A stretch of DNA of 64,000 nucleotides from NCBI GenBank assembly GCA_963696875.1, contig CAVOLQ010000003.1:372001-436000 (forward strand). The letters run 5' to 3'. The position numbers were made by a program, and so were the translations under genes. Below, piece by piece: positions 24,999 through 33,665 of this stretch. Below the pieces are notes generated by a model that saw only the letters and a program-made list of their open reading frames with translations, searched no databases and was not told the DNA's origin. Numbering within the stretch: the first letter of the stretch is position 1; each line of letters starts with the position of its first letter. The DNA is from Albibacterium sp963696875. Its GTDB lineage: Bacteria; Bacteroidota; Bacteroidia; Sphingobacteriales; Sphingobacteriaceae.

Positions 24999-25517
24999 AT
25001 GGCAACTACAAAGCAAATGTCACAAGACATGCCTAACGCGCATTTACATGAATTATTCGTGGATGAAATGAAGGATATTCTCGGAGCGGAAAAGCAATTA
25101 TTGAAAGGATTAAAAAAAATGGCCGCTAATGCAAAAGGAGAATCTCTAAAGCAAGCTTTTGAAGAGCATTTAAAACAAACAGAAGGCCATATCGAACGAT
25201 TAAAACAGGCATTTCAGTCGATCGGCAAACCGGCACGCAGTAAGAAATGTAAGGCAATGGAAGGACTTTTGGAAGAGGCTGAAGAAATCATAGATAGCTA
25301 TGAGGGAGATGAGGCATTGGATGCAGCCTTAATTTGTGCCGCTCAAAAAGTGGAACACTACGAAATTGCTACTTATGGTTGTCTGGTTACCTATGCAAAG
25401 TTAATGGAGCATACGGAAGCTGAAGAGCTTTTGGCAGCAACACTTAATGAAGAGAAAGAAACAGATAGTCTATTAACAGAAATAGCAATGCAGCAATCTA
25501 ATGTTGAACAAGCTTAA
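24999..25517 (+). CDS. DUF892 ferritin-like protein (YciE/YciF family)
   Basis: This 172-residue, all-helical protein has the family layout: HELFVDEMKDILGAEKQLLKGLKKMA, FEEHLKQTEGHIERLKQAF, EGLLEEAEEIID, ALICAAQKVEHYEIATYGCLVTYAKL and LLAATLNEEKETDSLLTEIA. The Glu and His residues on helices 1, 2, 3 and 4 form the expected di-iron-type site. YciE/YciF-type proteins are induced by stress and adopt the ferritin-like fold, but their reaction is not settled. It is monocistronic, with a terminator at 25600. Confidence 0.88.
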   Translation: MATTKQMSQDMPNAHLHELFVDEMKDILGAEKQLLKGLKKMAANAKGESLKQAFEEHLKQTEGHIERLKQAFQSIGKPARSKKCKAMEGLLEEAEEIIDSYEGDEALDAALICAAQKVEHYEIATYGCLVTYAKLMEHTEAEELLAATLNEEKETDSLLTEIAMQQSNVEQA

Positions 25518-25599
25518 GATTATTGGTTTATCTGTCGTTAGTTTAAAATAACAATTAGTTCTTGAAATGAACTCAAGATTCTTGAAAGCTTACTAAAGT

Positions 25600-25645
25600 C
25601 TAGCTCGTTTTAAAGACAATATCTTTTATCGAGCTAGTTTTTTTT
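25600..25645 (+). terminator. Terminator after the DUF892 gene
   Basis: CTAGCTCG pairs with CGAGCTAG, with AAAGA/TCTTT pairing inside the loop, followed by eight T residues. Confidence 0.85.
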
Positions 25646-25666
25646 ATACCTGTTAATTAAGAATCA

Positions 25667-26356
25667 ATGGAAATAGACTGGCATAGAATCTTTTTTAGTG
25701 ATCATCCTTATTCTTTCTTCATTGAAATAGCAATAAGGACACCCATCATGTTTTTGGCGGTTGTGCTTATTTTGCGACTTACAGGTAAGCGAGGAATACA
25801 GCAACTGTCAATTTTTGAAATGGTGATGATCATCACATTAGGATCGGCAGCAGGTGATTCTATGTTTTATGATGATGTAGGGCTTTTTCATTGCATCGCA
25901 GTATTTATAATTATACTCTTGGTATATCGATTACTAGTTTGGTTAATTGCACATAACGAAAAAGCAGAAAAATTGTTCGAAGGAGAGCCCTTGTACCTTT
26001 TAAGAAATGGTAAAATGTGCTTGAATGAAATTGGGGGCGATGAAATGGGAGCAGATGAGTTTTTTGGAGAATTGAGAGGTAATAACATTGAGCATTTAGG
26101 ACAGCTTCGCTATGTGATTTTAGAGGATACGGGAAAATTGAGTATATTTTATTATCCAGAGGAAGAGGTGCGTTCTGGTTTGCCAATTTTACCTGATGAT
26201 TACTTTAAAAAAAGTATTGCCATTAAAAAGCCGGGTCTCTATGCATGCGCTCGCTGCGGAAACACCCAAACACATGAACCAACCGATTCGGCTATCTGTG
26301 AAATCTGCAATAATAAAGAATGGGTTATGGCGATAAATAGTAAGAGGGTTACTTAA
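25667..26356 (+). CDS. DUF421 (YetF-type) membrane protein with C-terminal zinc-ribbon-like motif
   Basis: This is a 229-residue protein. An N-terminal region with three hydrophobic helices (~residues 20-95) contains the DUF421 signature VLILRLTGKRGIQQLSIFEM and ITLGSAAGDSMFYDDVG. A cytoplasmic alpha/beta domain follows (KLFEGEPLYLLRNGKM, GGDEMGADEFFGELRGNNI). The last ~35 residues carry two CxxC knuckles, CARCG and CEICN, 18 residues apart, resembling a rubredoxin-like zinc ribbon. Most DUF421 proteins I know of end before such a module. DUF421 proteins are linked to spore and stress functions in Bacillus; their role is unknown here. Confidence 0.82.
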   Translation: MEIDWHRIFFSDHPYSFFIEIAIRTPIMFLAVVLILRLTGKRGIQQLSIFEMVMIITLGSAAGDSMFYDDVGLFHCIAVFIIILLVYRLLVWLIAHNEKAEKLFEGEPLYLLRNGKMCLNEIGGDEMGADEFFGELRGNNIEHLGQLRYVILEDTGKLSIFYYPEEEVRSGLPILPDDYFKKSIAIKKPGLYACARCGNTQTHEPTDSAICEICNNKEWVMAINSKRVT

Positions 26357-26416
26357 ACCTTTGAACTTGTGTTTGTTTGACCTAATAAATACATGTTTAA
26401 GTACGAATGGAAGTAA

Positions 26417-26929
26417 TTAATATTCTGTTAGGACCTTCTCAAAAGCTTTTCTAGAACTTCCTCGAAATTCAACTTCTCCACAGTATTTATAGCCTGCTTT
26501 TTCAAATACTTTTAGCATAGCCATATTATCGTAATTCGTATCGGCTTTAATGCTTTGGATGTTGTTATCTCTTGCAAAGTTTTCAATAAACTTCATCATT
26601 TTCTGTGCAAAACCTTTTCCTAAATATTTTTCGGAAATAGCAACTCTATGGTACCCTACAAAATCTCCATTGGTTAACCAATGACCTTTAATATTTGCAT
26701 AGGCTGGTTCATCGTTAATTAATATTGAACAATATCCAATAATATTATCACCGTCAGTCATTACATAAGCACTGCCAGTTTCTATATCTTTTCTTATTAC
26801 CTCGGGATTAGGATATCCATCTTGCCACTGGTTACTTCCATCCTCTTTTCTTCTTCGAATTGCATCTTCCAAAATTTCCCATATTTGATTGAGCTCTTCT
26901 AAATTTGCCTTTCTAAAATTATATTCCAT
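26417..26929 (-). CDS. GNAT family N-acetyltransferase
   Basis: This 170-residue GNAT protein has FRKANLEELNQIWEILEDAIRRR (beta1-alpha1), a DGYPNPEVIRKDIETGSAYVM segment, GYCSILINDEPAY (central strands) and the acetyl-CoA loop HRVAISEKYLGKGFAQKMM, containing the R/Q-x-x-G-x-G/A-like pattern. SIKADTNYDNMAMLKVFEKAGY is the usual motif B region. Many Bacteroidota carry this subgroup; the acceptor is unknown. It appears monocistronic. Confidence 0.85.
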   Translation of the reverse strand: MEYNFRKANLEELNQIWEILEDAIRRRKEDGSNQWQDGYPNPEVIRKDIETGSAYVMTDGDNIIGYCSILINDEPAYANIKGHWLTNGDFVGYHRVAISEKYLGKGFAQKMMKFIENFARDNNIQSIKADTNYDNMAMLKVFEKAGYKYCGEVEFRGSSRKAFEKVLTEY

Positions 26930-27087
26930 AATTAACGCTATTGTTTTCTACTGTTATTTGATTGTATCATCGAAAGAAATCATTCAAGTATACTTTTCTC
27001 AGTTAATAAACGAAGTTACAGAAAGATAGTGATACTTGATAGAATGCCTGATGTATGCTTTAGTTGCTGTATTAGACTTAGGTAGTT

Positions 27088-27225
27088 TTATTCTCCTGTT
27101 TCTAGATTAGGTGTATCAACCGATTTAGATTCTGGGGATCCTTTTTGTCTTAAAAAAAGTGTTAATACTACAGTTGACGTTACTGATAGAAATTCGCTTT
27201 GCCAATTTTGGAAGGTTTCAAGCCG
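27088..27225 (-). pseudogene. C-terminal fragment of a DUF6766-like membrane protein gene
   Basis: The minus-strand stretch ending at 27088 reads FQNWQSEFLSVTSTVVLTLF and then LRQKGSPESKSVD. This resembles the conserved end of DUF6766 proteins (..NWQSEFLQ.. helix, KGSPESK). No matching N-terminal part is seen: the open frame that continues upstream to 27315 runs through the terminator hairpin at 27245-27286. I therefore take it as a remnant of a gene. The family call is from memory of a short motif. Confidence 0.45.
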
Positions 27226-27244
27226 GAAATCAGGTCTTTTTATT

Positions 27245-27286
27245 AAAAAAAAACTCCACTTTCGGTTTTGGGCCCGAAAGTGGAGT
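27245..27286 (-). terminator. Strong minus-strand terminator
   Basis: A perfect 13-bp stem ACTCCACTTTCGG / CCGAAAGTGGAGT is followed on the minus strand by about nine T residues. It would end any transcript coming from the small frame at 27429-27563. Confidence 0.8.
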
Positions 27287-27428
27287 AACAATATCTTAAT
27301 ATTGTATCGTAGCATCTTCCTAATTCGGTATATAAATTAGGGTTTCGGGTAGAATTTGGCTTAACGATAGTCTCCCTCCGCTTTTGTATATATTAAACAA
27401 TAGAGGATAAGAAAAGTTTTAAAAATCT

Positions 27429-27563
27429 TTATTGTTTTACAAATTCTTTAAGGTAATTCGTAAATGAAGCATTAGAATAATCGGCGGTTCCTTCATGCAT
27501 AAATACAATCTTCTTATTTTTTAGCTTGACCCATAAGCTTAATTGAATGTGCGCTGAAAACAT
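27429..27563 (-). CDS. Possible 44-residue protein
   Basis: A short frame reads MFSAHIQLSLWVKLKNKKIV, then FMHEGTADYSNASFTNYLKE and ends FVKQ. It has balanced, protein-like composition, and a strong terminator lies 143 bp downstream. It could be a real small protein or a fragment. No family is recognised. The rest of 26930-27645 holds the DUF6766 fragment and the terminator. Confidence 0.3.
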   Translation of the reverse strand: MFSAHIQLSLWVKLKNKKIVFMHEGTADYSNASFTNYLKEFVKQ

Positions 27564-27645
27564 TTTGTATTTATTATTTTACTTTTTGTATTATTTAATA
27601 TCTTGCGAACCTTATTTAAAATTGAAAGTTGGTAATATAAATTAA

Positions 27646-28485
27646 ATGAAAAATACATTAATATTGATTCAATGTAAGGACAGCATCGGCTTGGTTACAT
27701 CAATTTCTCGTGTTTTATCCGCGCATAATCTTAATATTATATCAATGAGAGAGTTTGTAGATGAGCTTTCTTCCTTGTTTTTTGCTCGAATTGAATGTCG
27801 AGGAATAGTAGGGGATAGTAACCAAATTTTGCTTGAACTTAAGGATGCCCTTCCAGAAAATGCAATGGTCAGAGTAAATCCTAGTAAACAAAAAAAGATT
27901 GCTATTCTGGTTACAAAAGAATACCATTGTTTAGGAGATATTTTACTGCGTCATTCCTTTCACACTTTAGACGGCGAAGTACAGTGTGTGATTGGGAACT
28001 ATGAAAATTTAAGAGCAATTACAGAACGTTTTTCACTTCCTTATTATTATGTATGCCATGAAAATAAGGAAAAAGAAACGTTTGAAGATGAGCTTCAAGC
28101 AATTTTGTCTAAATATAAGCCCGATTATATTATTTTAGCAAAGTTTATGCGAATCTTATCACCCGAATTTATTAGTAATTATTCTGGGAAGATTATAAAT
28201 ATCCACCATTCTTTCTTACCGGCATTTATAGGCGCTAATCCTTATAAACAGGCTTTTAATAGAGGGGTTAAAATAATTGGTGCGACCGCTCATTTTGTAA
28301 CTAATGATTTAGATGAAGGCCCTATCATTACACAACAAATAACCCATGTCAACCATAGTTACAACGCTTCTCAAATGAGAGTAGCAGGTAGGGAGGTAGA
28401 GAAAGCTGTGCTTTCTAGGGCACTACAACTTGTGCTTGAAGACAGGGTATTCATTACAGGGAACAAGACGGTTGTTTTTGAGTAA
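27646..28485 (+). CDS. purU: Formyltetrahydrofolate deformylase
   Basis: This 279-residue enzyme hydrolyses 10-formyl-THF to THF and formate, supplying formate for purine synthesis by PurT-type enzymes and balancing one-carbon units. The N-terminal ACT domain (~1-80) opens LILIQCKDSIGLVTSISRVL. The formyltransferase-like domain has IILAKFMRILSPEF, then the catalytic NIHHSFLPAFIGANPYKQAF (Asn and His of the N-x-H-H-S motif), IIGATAHFVTNDLDEGPII (with the catalytic Asp) and the C-terminal VEKAVLSRALQ helix. Length and motifs are complete. It appears monocistronic. Confidence 0.93.
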   Translation: MKNTLILIQCKDSIGLVTSISRVLSAHNLNIISMREFVDELSSLFFARIECRGIVGDSNQILLELKDALPENAMVRVNPSKQKKIAILVTKEYHCLGDILLRHSFHTLDGEVQCVIGNYENLRAITERFSLPYYYVCHENKEKETFEDELQAILSKYKPDYIILAKFMRILSPEFISNYSGKIINIHHSFLPAFIGANPYKQAFNRGVKIIGATAHFVTNDLDEGPIITQQITHVNHSYNASQMRVAGREVEKAVLSRALQLVLEDRVFITGNKTVVFE

Positions 28486-28629
28486 TAGATGTAGACAATT
28501 TAAAACGTAGGCTACATTAAAGTTAATGAATGTTAAATTAAGTAAAATAAAAAAATAGTTTTATATTAATCGATATATTGCATTGTATTAAAGTTTATTA
28601 ACTCAGTGTAATTGCTTCATTGGCTTTGT

Positions 28630-31404
28630 ATGGTTAAATATTACGTTTTCCTTTTCTTGGTTTTGTTTGCATCAACAGCATCAGCTCAAGACTCATTTTC
28701 TCTTAAAGGGGTTATTGTTGACACGACCCTTCAACTGTCGTTATCAAATTCTGTAATTAGCATTTTAAATTCAAAAGATTCGACATTAGTGAATTTTGCA
28801 CGAGCAAATAATGACGGTAGCTTTTTAATTGACAACCTTTCTGTAGGGGATTATATTTTTATAGCCTCCTATCCCAAATACACCGATTTTGTAGAAAGCT
28901 TTAGCTTAGATTCTGTAAATACTAGTTTTGATATGGGGAAGTTGAATATGCTACTTATTTCTCAACTTTTGCAGGATGTGGTGATTACAGCGAAGAATGC
29001 TATCGTAATTAAAGGGGATACCATTGAATACGATGCTAGTAAATATACGATTCAACCAAATTCAAAGGTAGAAGACCTGCTTATACAACTGCCTGGAATT
29101 CAGGTTGATAAGGATGGTAAGATTACTGCTCAAGGACAAGTGGTGAACAAAGTTCTTGTGGACGGGGAAGAGTTTTTTGGTGATGACCCTACCTTGGTTA
29201 CTAAAAATATTAGAGGGGACATGGTTGATAAAGTGCAACTTTATGATAAAAAAAGTGACCAAGCCACATTTACAGGTATTGATGATGGGGAGAAGACGAA
29301 GACCATAAATATTCAATTAAAGGAGGGTAGTAAAAATGGGATGTTTGGAAAGGTAGATGCCGGAATCGCCACGGAGGATCTTTATCAGGGGCAGCTAATG
29401 TTTAATACCTTTAAGGATTTGCAGAAATTTTCTGCCTATGGAACTTTGGGAAATACCGGGAAAATAGGATTGAACTGGCAGGAAAATGAGAAATACGCAT
29501 CTTCAGATAACATTCAAATCACTGGTGATGGCTTTATGATTACAGGGGGTAGTTCTGATGAGCTGGATTCTTTTAATGGTCGTTATAATGGGCAAGGGAT
29601 TCCACTTGTACATTCTGGAGGCTTGCATTATGATGCAAAATGGAATGGTAAAAAGGAGAGTATTAATGCCAACTATAAAGCTGGAGCATTGTCCGTCGAT
29701 GGGGTCCGAAATGTCATCACTCAAAACAATTTGCCAATAGGTATCATTGAAAGCAACTCAAATCAAGACTTTAATAACTATATGTTTAGACAAAAATTGG
29801 ATACCCGATACGAAATTGCTTTTGATTCTACTTCTACTTTAAGAGTATCGGTAGAAGGAACGTTAAAGAACAGTAGAACCACTAATGAATTTCAAGCTTC
29901 TAGTGTAAATAATAATGATGAACTTTTAAATAGGAGTGTCAGGCAAACTCATAACTCAGGAGACAATAAAAATTTTCGTGCTAACGCACTTTGGAATAAA
30001 AAACTACGCAAAAAGGGGAGAACCATTTCAATCAATATCGATCAACGTGTAGATCAGGATGATAAAGAGGGATTTTTGAACTCTGAAAATGAGTATTATG
30101 ATACTCAAGGGCAATTGGATAGTACTCAAATTATTGATCAGCGAAAAGTTAACCATGTTAACAATTCCTTTTTTGGTTCAAATATAGCCTATACTGAACC
30201 TTTGTCCGCCTATTTAACATTAGCTTTTAATTACCGCTTCAATTATAGCAATGGAAAGTCAGATCTGCGTTCTTATAATCGATCTATTAATGGAGAATAC
30301 GGTTCTCTAGATAGCCTTTATAGCAACAATTTTGATTTAGATCAGGTGAGTAATCAGTTGGGTACCACTGTTAATTACAACAAAGAAAAGAATACGCTTA
30401 GCTTGGGTTTTGCGGCGTCGGATGTTAGTTTTAAACAAATCGATCGCTTTCATGATGACATCATGAAGAGAAACTTTATCAATTTAAATCCCAATGCCCG
30501 GTGGACATACAAGTTCTCCGCACAAAAGTCATTTAATATAAACTATAATGGGAATACAGTTCAGCCTACATTGAATCAAGTCCAGCCTGTACGTGAAAAT
30601 CTAGATCCTCTGAACATATTTGTTGGTAATCCTGACTTAGATCCTTCTTTCAGAAATAGCCTCAGTGGCAGTTACTATAGTTATAAAGTATTAACGGGCA
30701 GATATCTTAGCATTTATGTGAATTCCTCTTTTACTTCAAACCCGATTGTTAGTAATGTAAATACCGATGCGGTAGGTAAAAGTATTTATAAATATGAAAA
30801 CCTAAAGGATCATACCCCCTTAAATTATAATATTTATCTATCGTATGGAAGTAAGATAAAATCTCTTGATATGAACTTTGGTGCTAATGGAGATTATTCT
30901 AGCAATTCCTATTTTAACATGACGAATGATCAACTTAACAAAACACAGTATGATGCGATTTCATTTAGTTTATATGTAGGTAAGAATGTACAAAAGAAGT
31001 ATTCATTTAACTTAAGTTTTGGTCCTACTTACAGTTCAAGTACTGCTTCATTGCAAAAGGAATTGTCGAATAAAGGTTGGGGATATCGAGGAAATGGTTC
31101 TGGAAGGGTTTTTCTTCCTGCTAAATTTGAAGTCTACTCTGATGCAAGTTATAGATATGAACAAGCTACTCAGGCCTTTGCTGATGATTATAGGCGCTTT
31201 TTATTGGATTTTGGTCTTCGAAAGAAATTTCTTAAAACCGACCAATTGATGCTAAGTGTTTTTATGAATGATATCTTGAAACAGAATGTCGGCTTTAACA
31301 GAAACTCATTTAATAATACGAATACAGAAACTAGATATACAACTATTCCAAGGCATCTTATGTTCTCTTTAACATGGGACTTTAACAAAATGGGAGGAAA
31401 ATAA
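28630..31404 (+). CDS. Outer-membrane beta-barrel protein with carboxypeptidase-regulatory N-domain (OMP_b-brl_3 type)
   Basis: This is a 924-residue protein from the chosen start MVKYYVFLFLVLFASTASAQ, with the signal peptide ending SAQ. Residues ~25-105 form a CarboxypepD_reg-like domain (LKGVIVDTTLQLSLSNSVIS). A TonB-plug-like domain follows (QDVVITAKNAIVIKGDTIEYDAS, LIQLPGIQVDKDGKITAQGQ, VLVDGEEFFGDDP). After it comes a ~600-residue barrel with regular aromatic-ended strands. No TonB box was identified, and barrels of this group mostly have unknown cargo. The next gene, encoding a GLPGLI protein, begins 4 bp after the stop, a standard pairing in Bacteroidota. A start at 28612 is possible but puts LHWLC before the signal peptide. 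Confidence 0.85.
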   Translation: MVKYYVFLFLVLFASTASAQDSFSLKGVIVDTTLQLSLSNSVISILNSKDSTLVNFARANNDGSFLIDNLSVGDYIFIASYPKYTDFVESFSLDSVNTSFDMGKLNMLLISQLLQDVVITAKNAIVIKGDTIEYDASKYTIQPNSKVEDLLIQLPGIQVDKDGKITAQGQVVNKVLVDGEEFFGDDPTLVTKNIRGDMVDKVQLYDKKSDQATFTGIDDGEKTKTINIQLKEGSKNGMFGKVDAGIATEDLYQGQLMFNTFKDLQKFSAYGTLGNTGKIGLNWQENEKYASSDNIQITGDGFMITGGSSDELDSFNGRYNGQGIPLVHSGGLHYDAKWNGKKESINANYKAGALSVDGVRNVITQNNLPIGIIESNSNQDFNNYMFRQKLDTRYEIAFDSTSTLRVSVEGTLKNSRTTNEFQASSVNNNDELLNRSVRQTHNSGDNKNFRANALWNKKLRKKGRTISINIDQRVDQDDKEGFLNSENEYYDTQGQLDSTQIIDQRKVNHVNNSFFGSNIAYTEPLSAYLTLAFNYRFNYSNGKSDLRSYNRSINGEYGSLDSLYSNNFDLDQVSNQLGTTVNYNKEKNTLSLGFAASDVSFKQIDRFHDDIMKRNFINLNPNARWTYKFSAQKSFNINYNGNTVQPTLNQVQPVRENLDPLNIFVGNPDLDPSFRNSLSGSYYSYKVLTGRYLSIYVNSSFTSNPIVSNVNTDAVGKSIYKYENLKDHTPLNYNIYLSYGSKIKSLDMNFGANGDYSSNSYFNMTNDQLNKTQYDAISFSLYVGKNVQKKYSFNLSFGPTYSSSTASLQKELSNKGWGYRGNGSGRVFLPAKFEVYSDASYRYEQATQAFADDYRRFLLDFGLRKKFLKTDQLMLSVFMNDILKQNVGFNRNSFNNTNTETRYTTIPRHLMFSLTWDFNKMGGK

Positions 31405-31408
31405 TATT

Positions 31409-32200
31409 ATGAAATTAAGAATCATTCATACCTTTCTGGCTTTCTCAATAATAAGCATGATTGTTGTCTTTCAACCAAGTTATGCACAACATGCCTATTT
31501 CGTTCAGAATGGAAAAATAGAATTTGAGAAAAGGATAAACATGTATGCTAAGTTAAAGAGCAGGATTAGCAAAGACAATATCTTTATGGAGAAAATTTAT
31601 GAAGAGTATAGAAAAACCCAACCTCAATTTGCCGTTAGCAAAAGTATACTGAACTTTTCTTCCGAGAAAAGTATCTATCAGTTTTTTGAAGAGGAAAAGC
31701 AGGGTATGTCTGCTTTTGCCAATGAACCCTGGATGATGATTAAAAACTCCGTATATCGTGATTTTAAAACGGATAGCATTATGGCTATCAAGAAAGTATA
31801 TGATGAAGATTTTGTTGTTACAGATAGGAAGCCAGATATTTTATGGAAAATAACCAATGAAGTCCGTGAAATTGCTGGTTATCAATGCAAACGAGCCAAT
31901 GGCTTGATTCTAGATTCTATATATGTTGTGGCTTTTTATTCTGATGAGATTATTCCTTCGGGAGGACCGGAGTCATTTTCTGGTTTGCCGGGGATGATTC
32001 TTGGTGTGGCCCTTCCACACGAAAATGTAACCTGGTTTGCAACAAAGGTTGAAATTGATAAGCCTTTGCCTAATAGTCCAATGCAGCTTCCTAGAAGAGT
32101 AAAGCAAGTGACACAGAAAGAATATGAAGAAAGTCTTCGAAAGAGCATGAGAAACTGGGGACAGTGGGGTGAAGATGCTTTGAAGGCATTTATGCTTTAA
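31409..32200 (+). CDS. GLPGLI family protein
   Basis: This 263-residue exported protein has a signal peptide ending SYAQ. The family hallmark appears as SFSGLPGMILGVALPHENV near residue 190. It is preceded by the usual GYQCKRANGLILDSIYVVAFYSDEI strand region, and followed by a WFATKVEIDK strand. The GLPGLI family is defined by this motif (consensus G-L-P-G-L-I, here G-L-P-G-M-I) and usually accompanies an outer-membrane barrel gene, as here with a 4-bp gap. Its function is unknown; a periplasmic or outer-membrane role with the barrel is likely. Confidence 0.9.
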   Translation: MKLRIIHTFLAFSIISMIVVFQPSYAQHAYFVQNGKIEFEKRINMYAKLKSRISKDNIFMEKIYEEYRKTQPQFAVSKSILNFSSEKSIYQFFEEEKQGMSAFANEPWMMIKNSVYRDFKTDSIMAIKKVYDEDFVVTDRKPDILWKITNEVREIAGYQCKRANGLILDSIYVVAFYSDEIIPSGGPESFSGLPGMILGVALPHENVTWFATKVEIDKPLPNSPMQLPRRVKQVTQKEYEESLRKSMRNWGQWGEDALKAFML

Positions 32201-32283
32201 AGGGGTAAAGACGGAGGCTTGTCTTTAGTATGTAAAATGAAACTACAGGTACCATTTTTTGGATAGATCTGGAAGTTTTATCT

Positions 32284-32369
32284 TAATTTTGCATCCTTCA
32301 AAAAAAGGTACATTGAAACCATCATGAGTCCGAAAAATCTACAAACCGAGATGAATAAACGCTCATGAT
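32284..32369 (+). promoter_or_regulatory. MFS gene promoter and hairpin leader with short ORF
   Basis: The -7 box TAATTTTG (32284-32291) fits TAnnTTTG. A TTTG at about 32258 gives a -33-like element at slightly long spacing. The leader has an inverted repeat ATCATGAG (32321-32328) / CTCATGAT (32362-32369). Between and across these arms lies a short frame (32324-32368) reading MSPKNLQTEMNKRS. Translation-dependent folding is possible but unproven. Confidence 0.35.
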
Positions 32370-32401
32370 AGCTTCATTCCCAATTAAAACAATTTATTCT
32401 A

Positions 32402-33625
32402 GTGAAAAACTTAAAAACGAGTTCTAGTTTAACCCTCCCGTCCTTTAATAAAGAATCTGAAGTATTAACTCAATCTGAACCCGAACTAAAAAGTCGGAAG
32501 AGAATGCGCTTGGCAGTTTCTTTGTTTTATTTCTGTCAAGGTTTGGCTTTTGCATCATGGGCAAGCCGAATCCCAGATATAAAGACCGCCTTACTACTAT
32601 CTGATGCTCAATTGGGCACGCTACTTTTTATGCTGCCCTTGGGTCAGTTAATTACTATGGCTCTTTCAGGCCGATTGGTGACGGTTTACGGCAGTAATAA
32701 AGTATTACAGTTTGCTGCACCCTGTTATGTAATAGTACTTATGGGCATAGGCTTGGTAAGTCAATCATGGCATTTGGGTTTAGGATTATTTCTTTTTGGG
32801 GTGGTAGGAAATATGTGTAATATTTCGGTAAATACACAAGGTGTGCTTGCCGAGAATTTGTATTCCAAGCCGATTATGTCTTCCTTTCATGGAGCATGGA
32901 GTATTGCGGGTTTTGTCGGTGCGCTTATCGCATTATTGATGATAAATTTATCCGTCGGTCCTTTTGCGCATTTCTGTGTGATAGCCGGGTTAGTTTGGAC
33001 GAGTATTCTGTTGAATTATAAACACTTGGTTCCAGGAAAAGCACCACATCAAGCCAAAAGGAAGATCTTCGTTAAGCCGCAAGGGGCTTTATTGAAATTA
33101 GGTATTATTGGATTTTGCTGCATGGCTACTGAAGGTGCTATGTTTGACTGGAGCGGGGTGTATTTTAAAGAAGTGGTGAAAGCACCTACCTCACTGATCG
33201 TGCTGGGTTACGCCTCTTTCATGGTTATGATGGCTATTGGTCGCTTTATTGGAGATTGGGCGATCCGAAGATTAGGTCGGAGAACTATCTTACAAATTAG
33301 TGGAATATTTATCTTCACAGGTATGGCAATAGCGGTACTACTTCCGAATATTATTACAGCTACTATTGGCTTTATGTTAGTGGGCTTGGGTGTGGCATGC
33401 GTAATACCAACTGTTTACAGTGTGTCAGGCCAAAATGAGAAAGTGCCACCAGGGATTGCACTTGCTATGGTATCAAGTGTAAGTTATTTAGGATTCCTTA
33501 TGGGGCCACCATTGATTGGCTATATTGCTGAATTGGCCAATTTACAATATTCTTATGCTGTTGTCGGCATTATTGGACTGATGGTGTCCGTTTTGGTTTC
33601 TAAGACGAACATCATCAAAAATTAA
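32402..33625 (+). CDS. MFS transporter (YbjJ-like)
   Basis: This is a 407-residue major-facilitator protein with twelve predicted helices. The first helix region (LFYFCQGLAFASWASRIPDI) and LSDAQLGTLLFMLPLGQLIT match the YbjJ-type group, whose members carry unknown small solutes. The loop-2 motif appears as SGRLVTVYGSNKVLQ, and RFIGDWAIRRLGRRTILQ is the equivalent after helix 8. The frame starts with GTG at 32402; an internal ATG at 32504 (Met35) begins just before helix 1 and is a good alternative. A promoter with a short leader ORF lies upstream. It is convergent with queD. Confidence 0.85.
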   Translation: MKNLKTSSSLTLPSFNKESEVLTQSEPELKSRKRMRLAVSLFYFCQGLAFASWASRIPDIKTALLLSDAQLGTLLFMLPLGQLITMALSGRLVTVYGSNKVLQFAAPCYVIVLMGIGLVSQSWHLGLGLFLFGVVGNMCNISVNTQGVLAENLYSKPIMSSFHGAWSIAGFVGALIALLMINLSVGPFAHFCVIAGLVWTSILLNYKHLVPGKAPHQAKRKIFVKPQGALLKLGIIGFCCMATEGAMFDWSGVYFKEVVKAPTSLIVLGYASFMVMMAIGRFIGDWAIRRLGRRTILQISGIFIFTGMAIAVLLPNIITATIGFMLVGLGVACVIPTVYSVSGQNEKVPPGIALAMVSSVSYLGFLMGPPLIGYIAELANLQYSYAVVGIIGLMVSVLVSKTNIIKN

Positions 33626-33665
33626 TTGACAACATCGAGAACCTAAGAATAAATCGTTTTCGTTT

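Noticed and set aside
27226..27315. N-terminal part of the 75-residue minus-strand frame
   Set aside because: It runs through the terminator hairpin; only the last ~45 residues look like a former protein.
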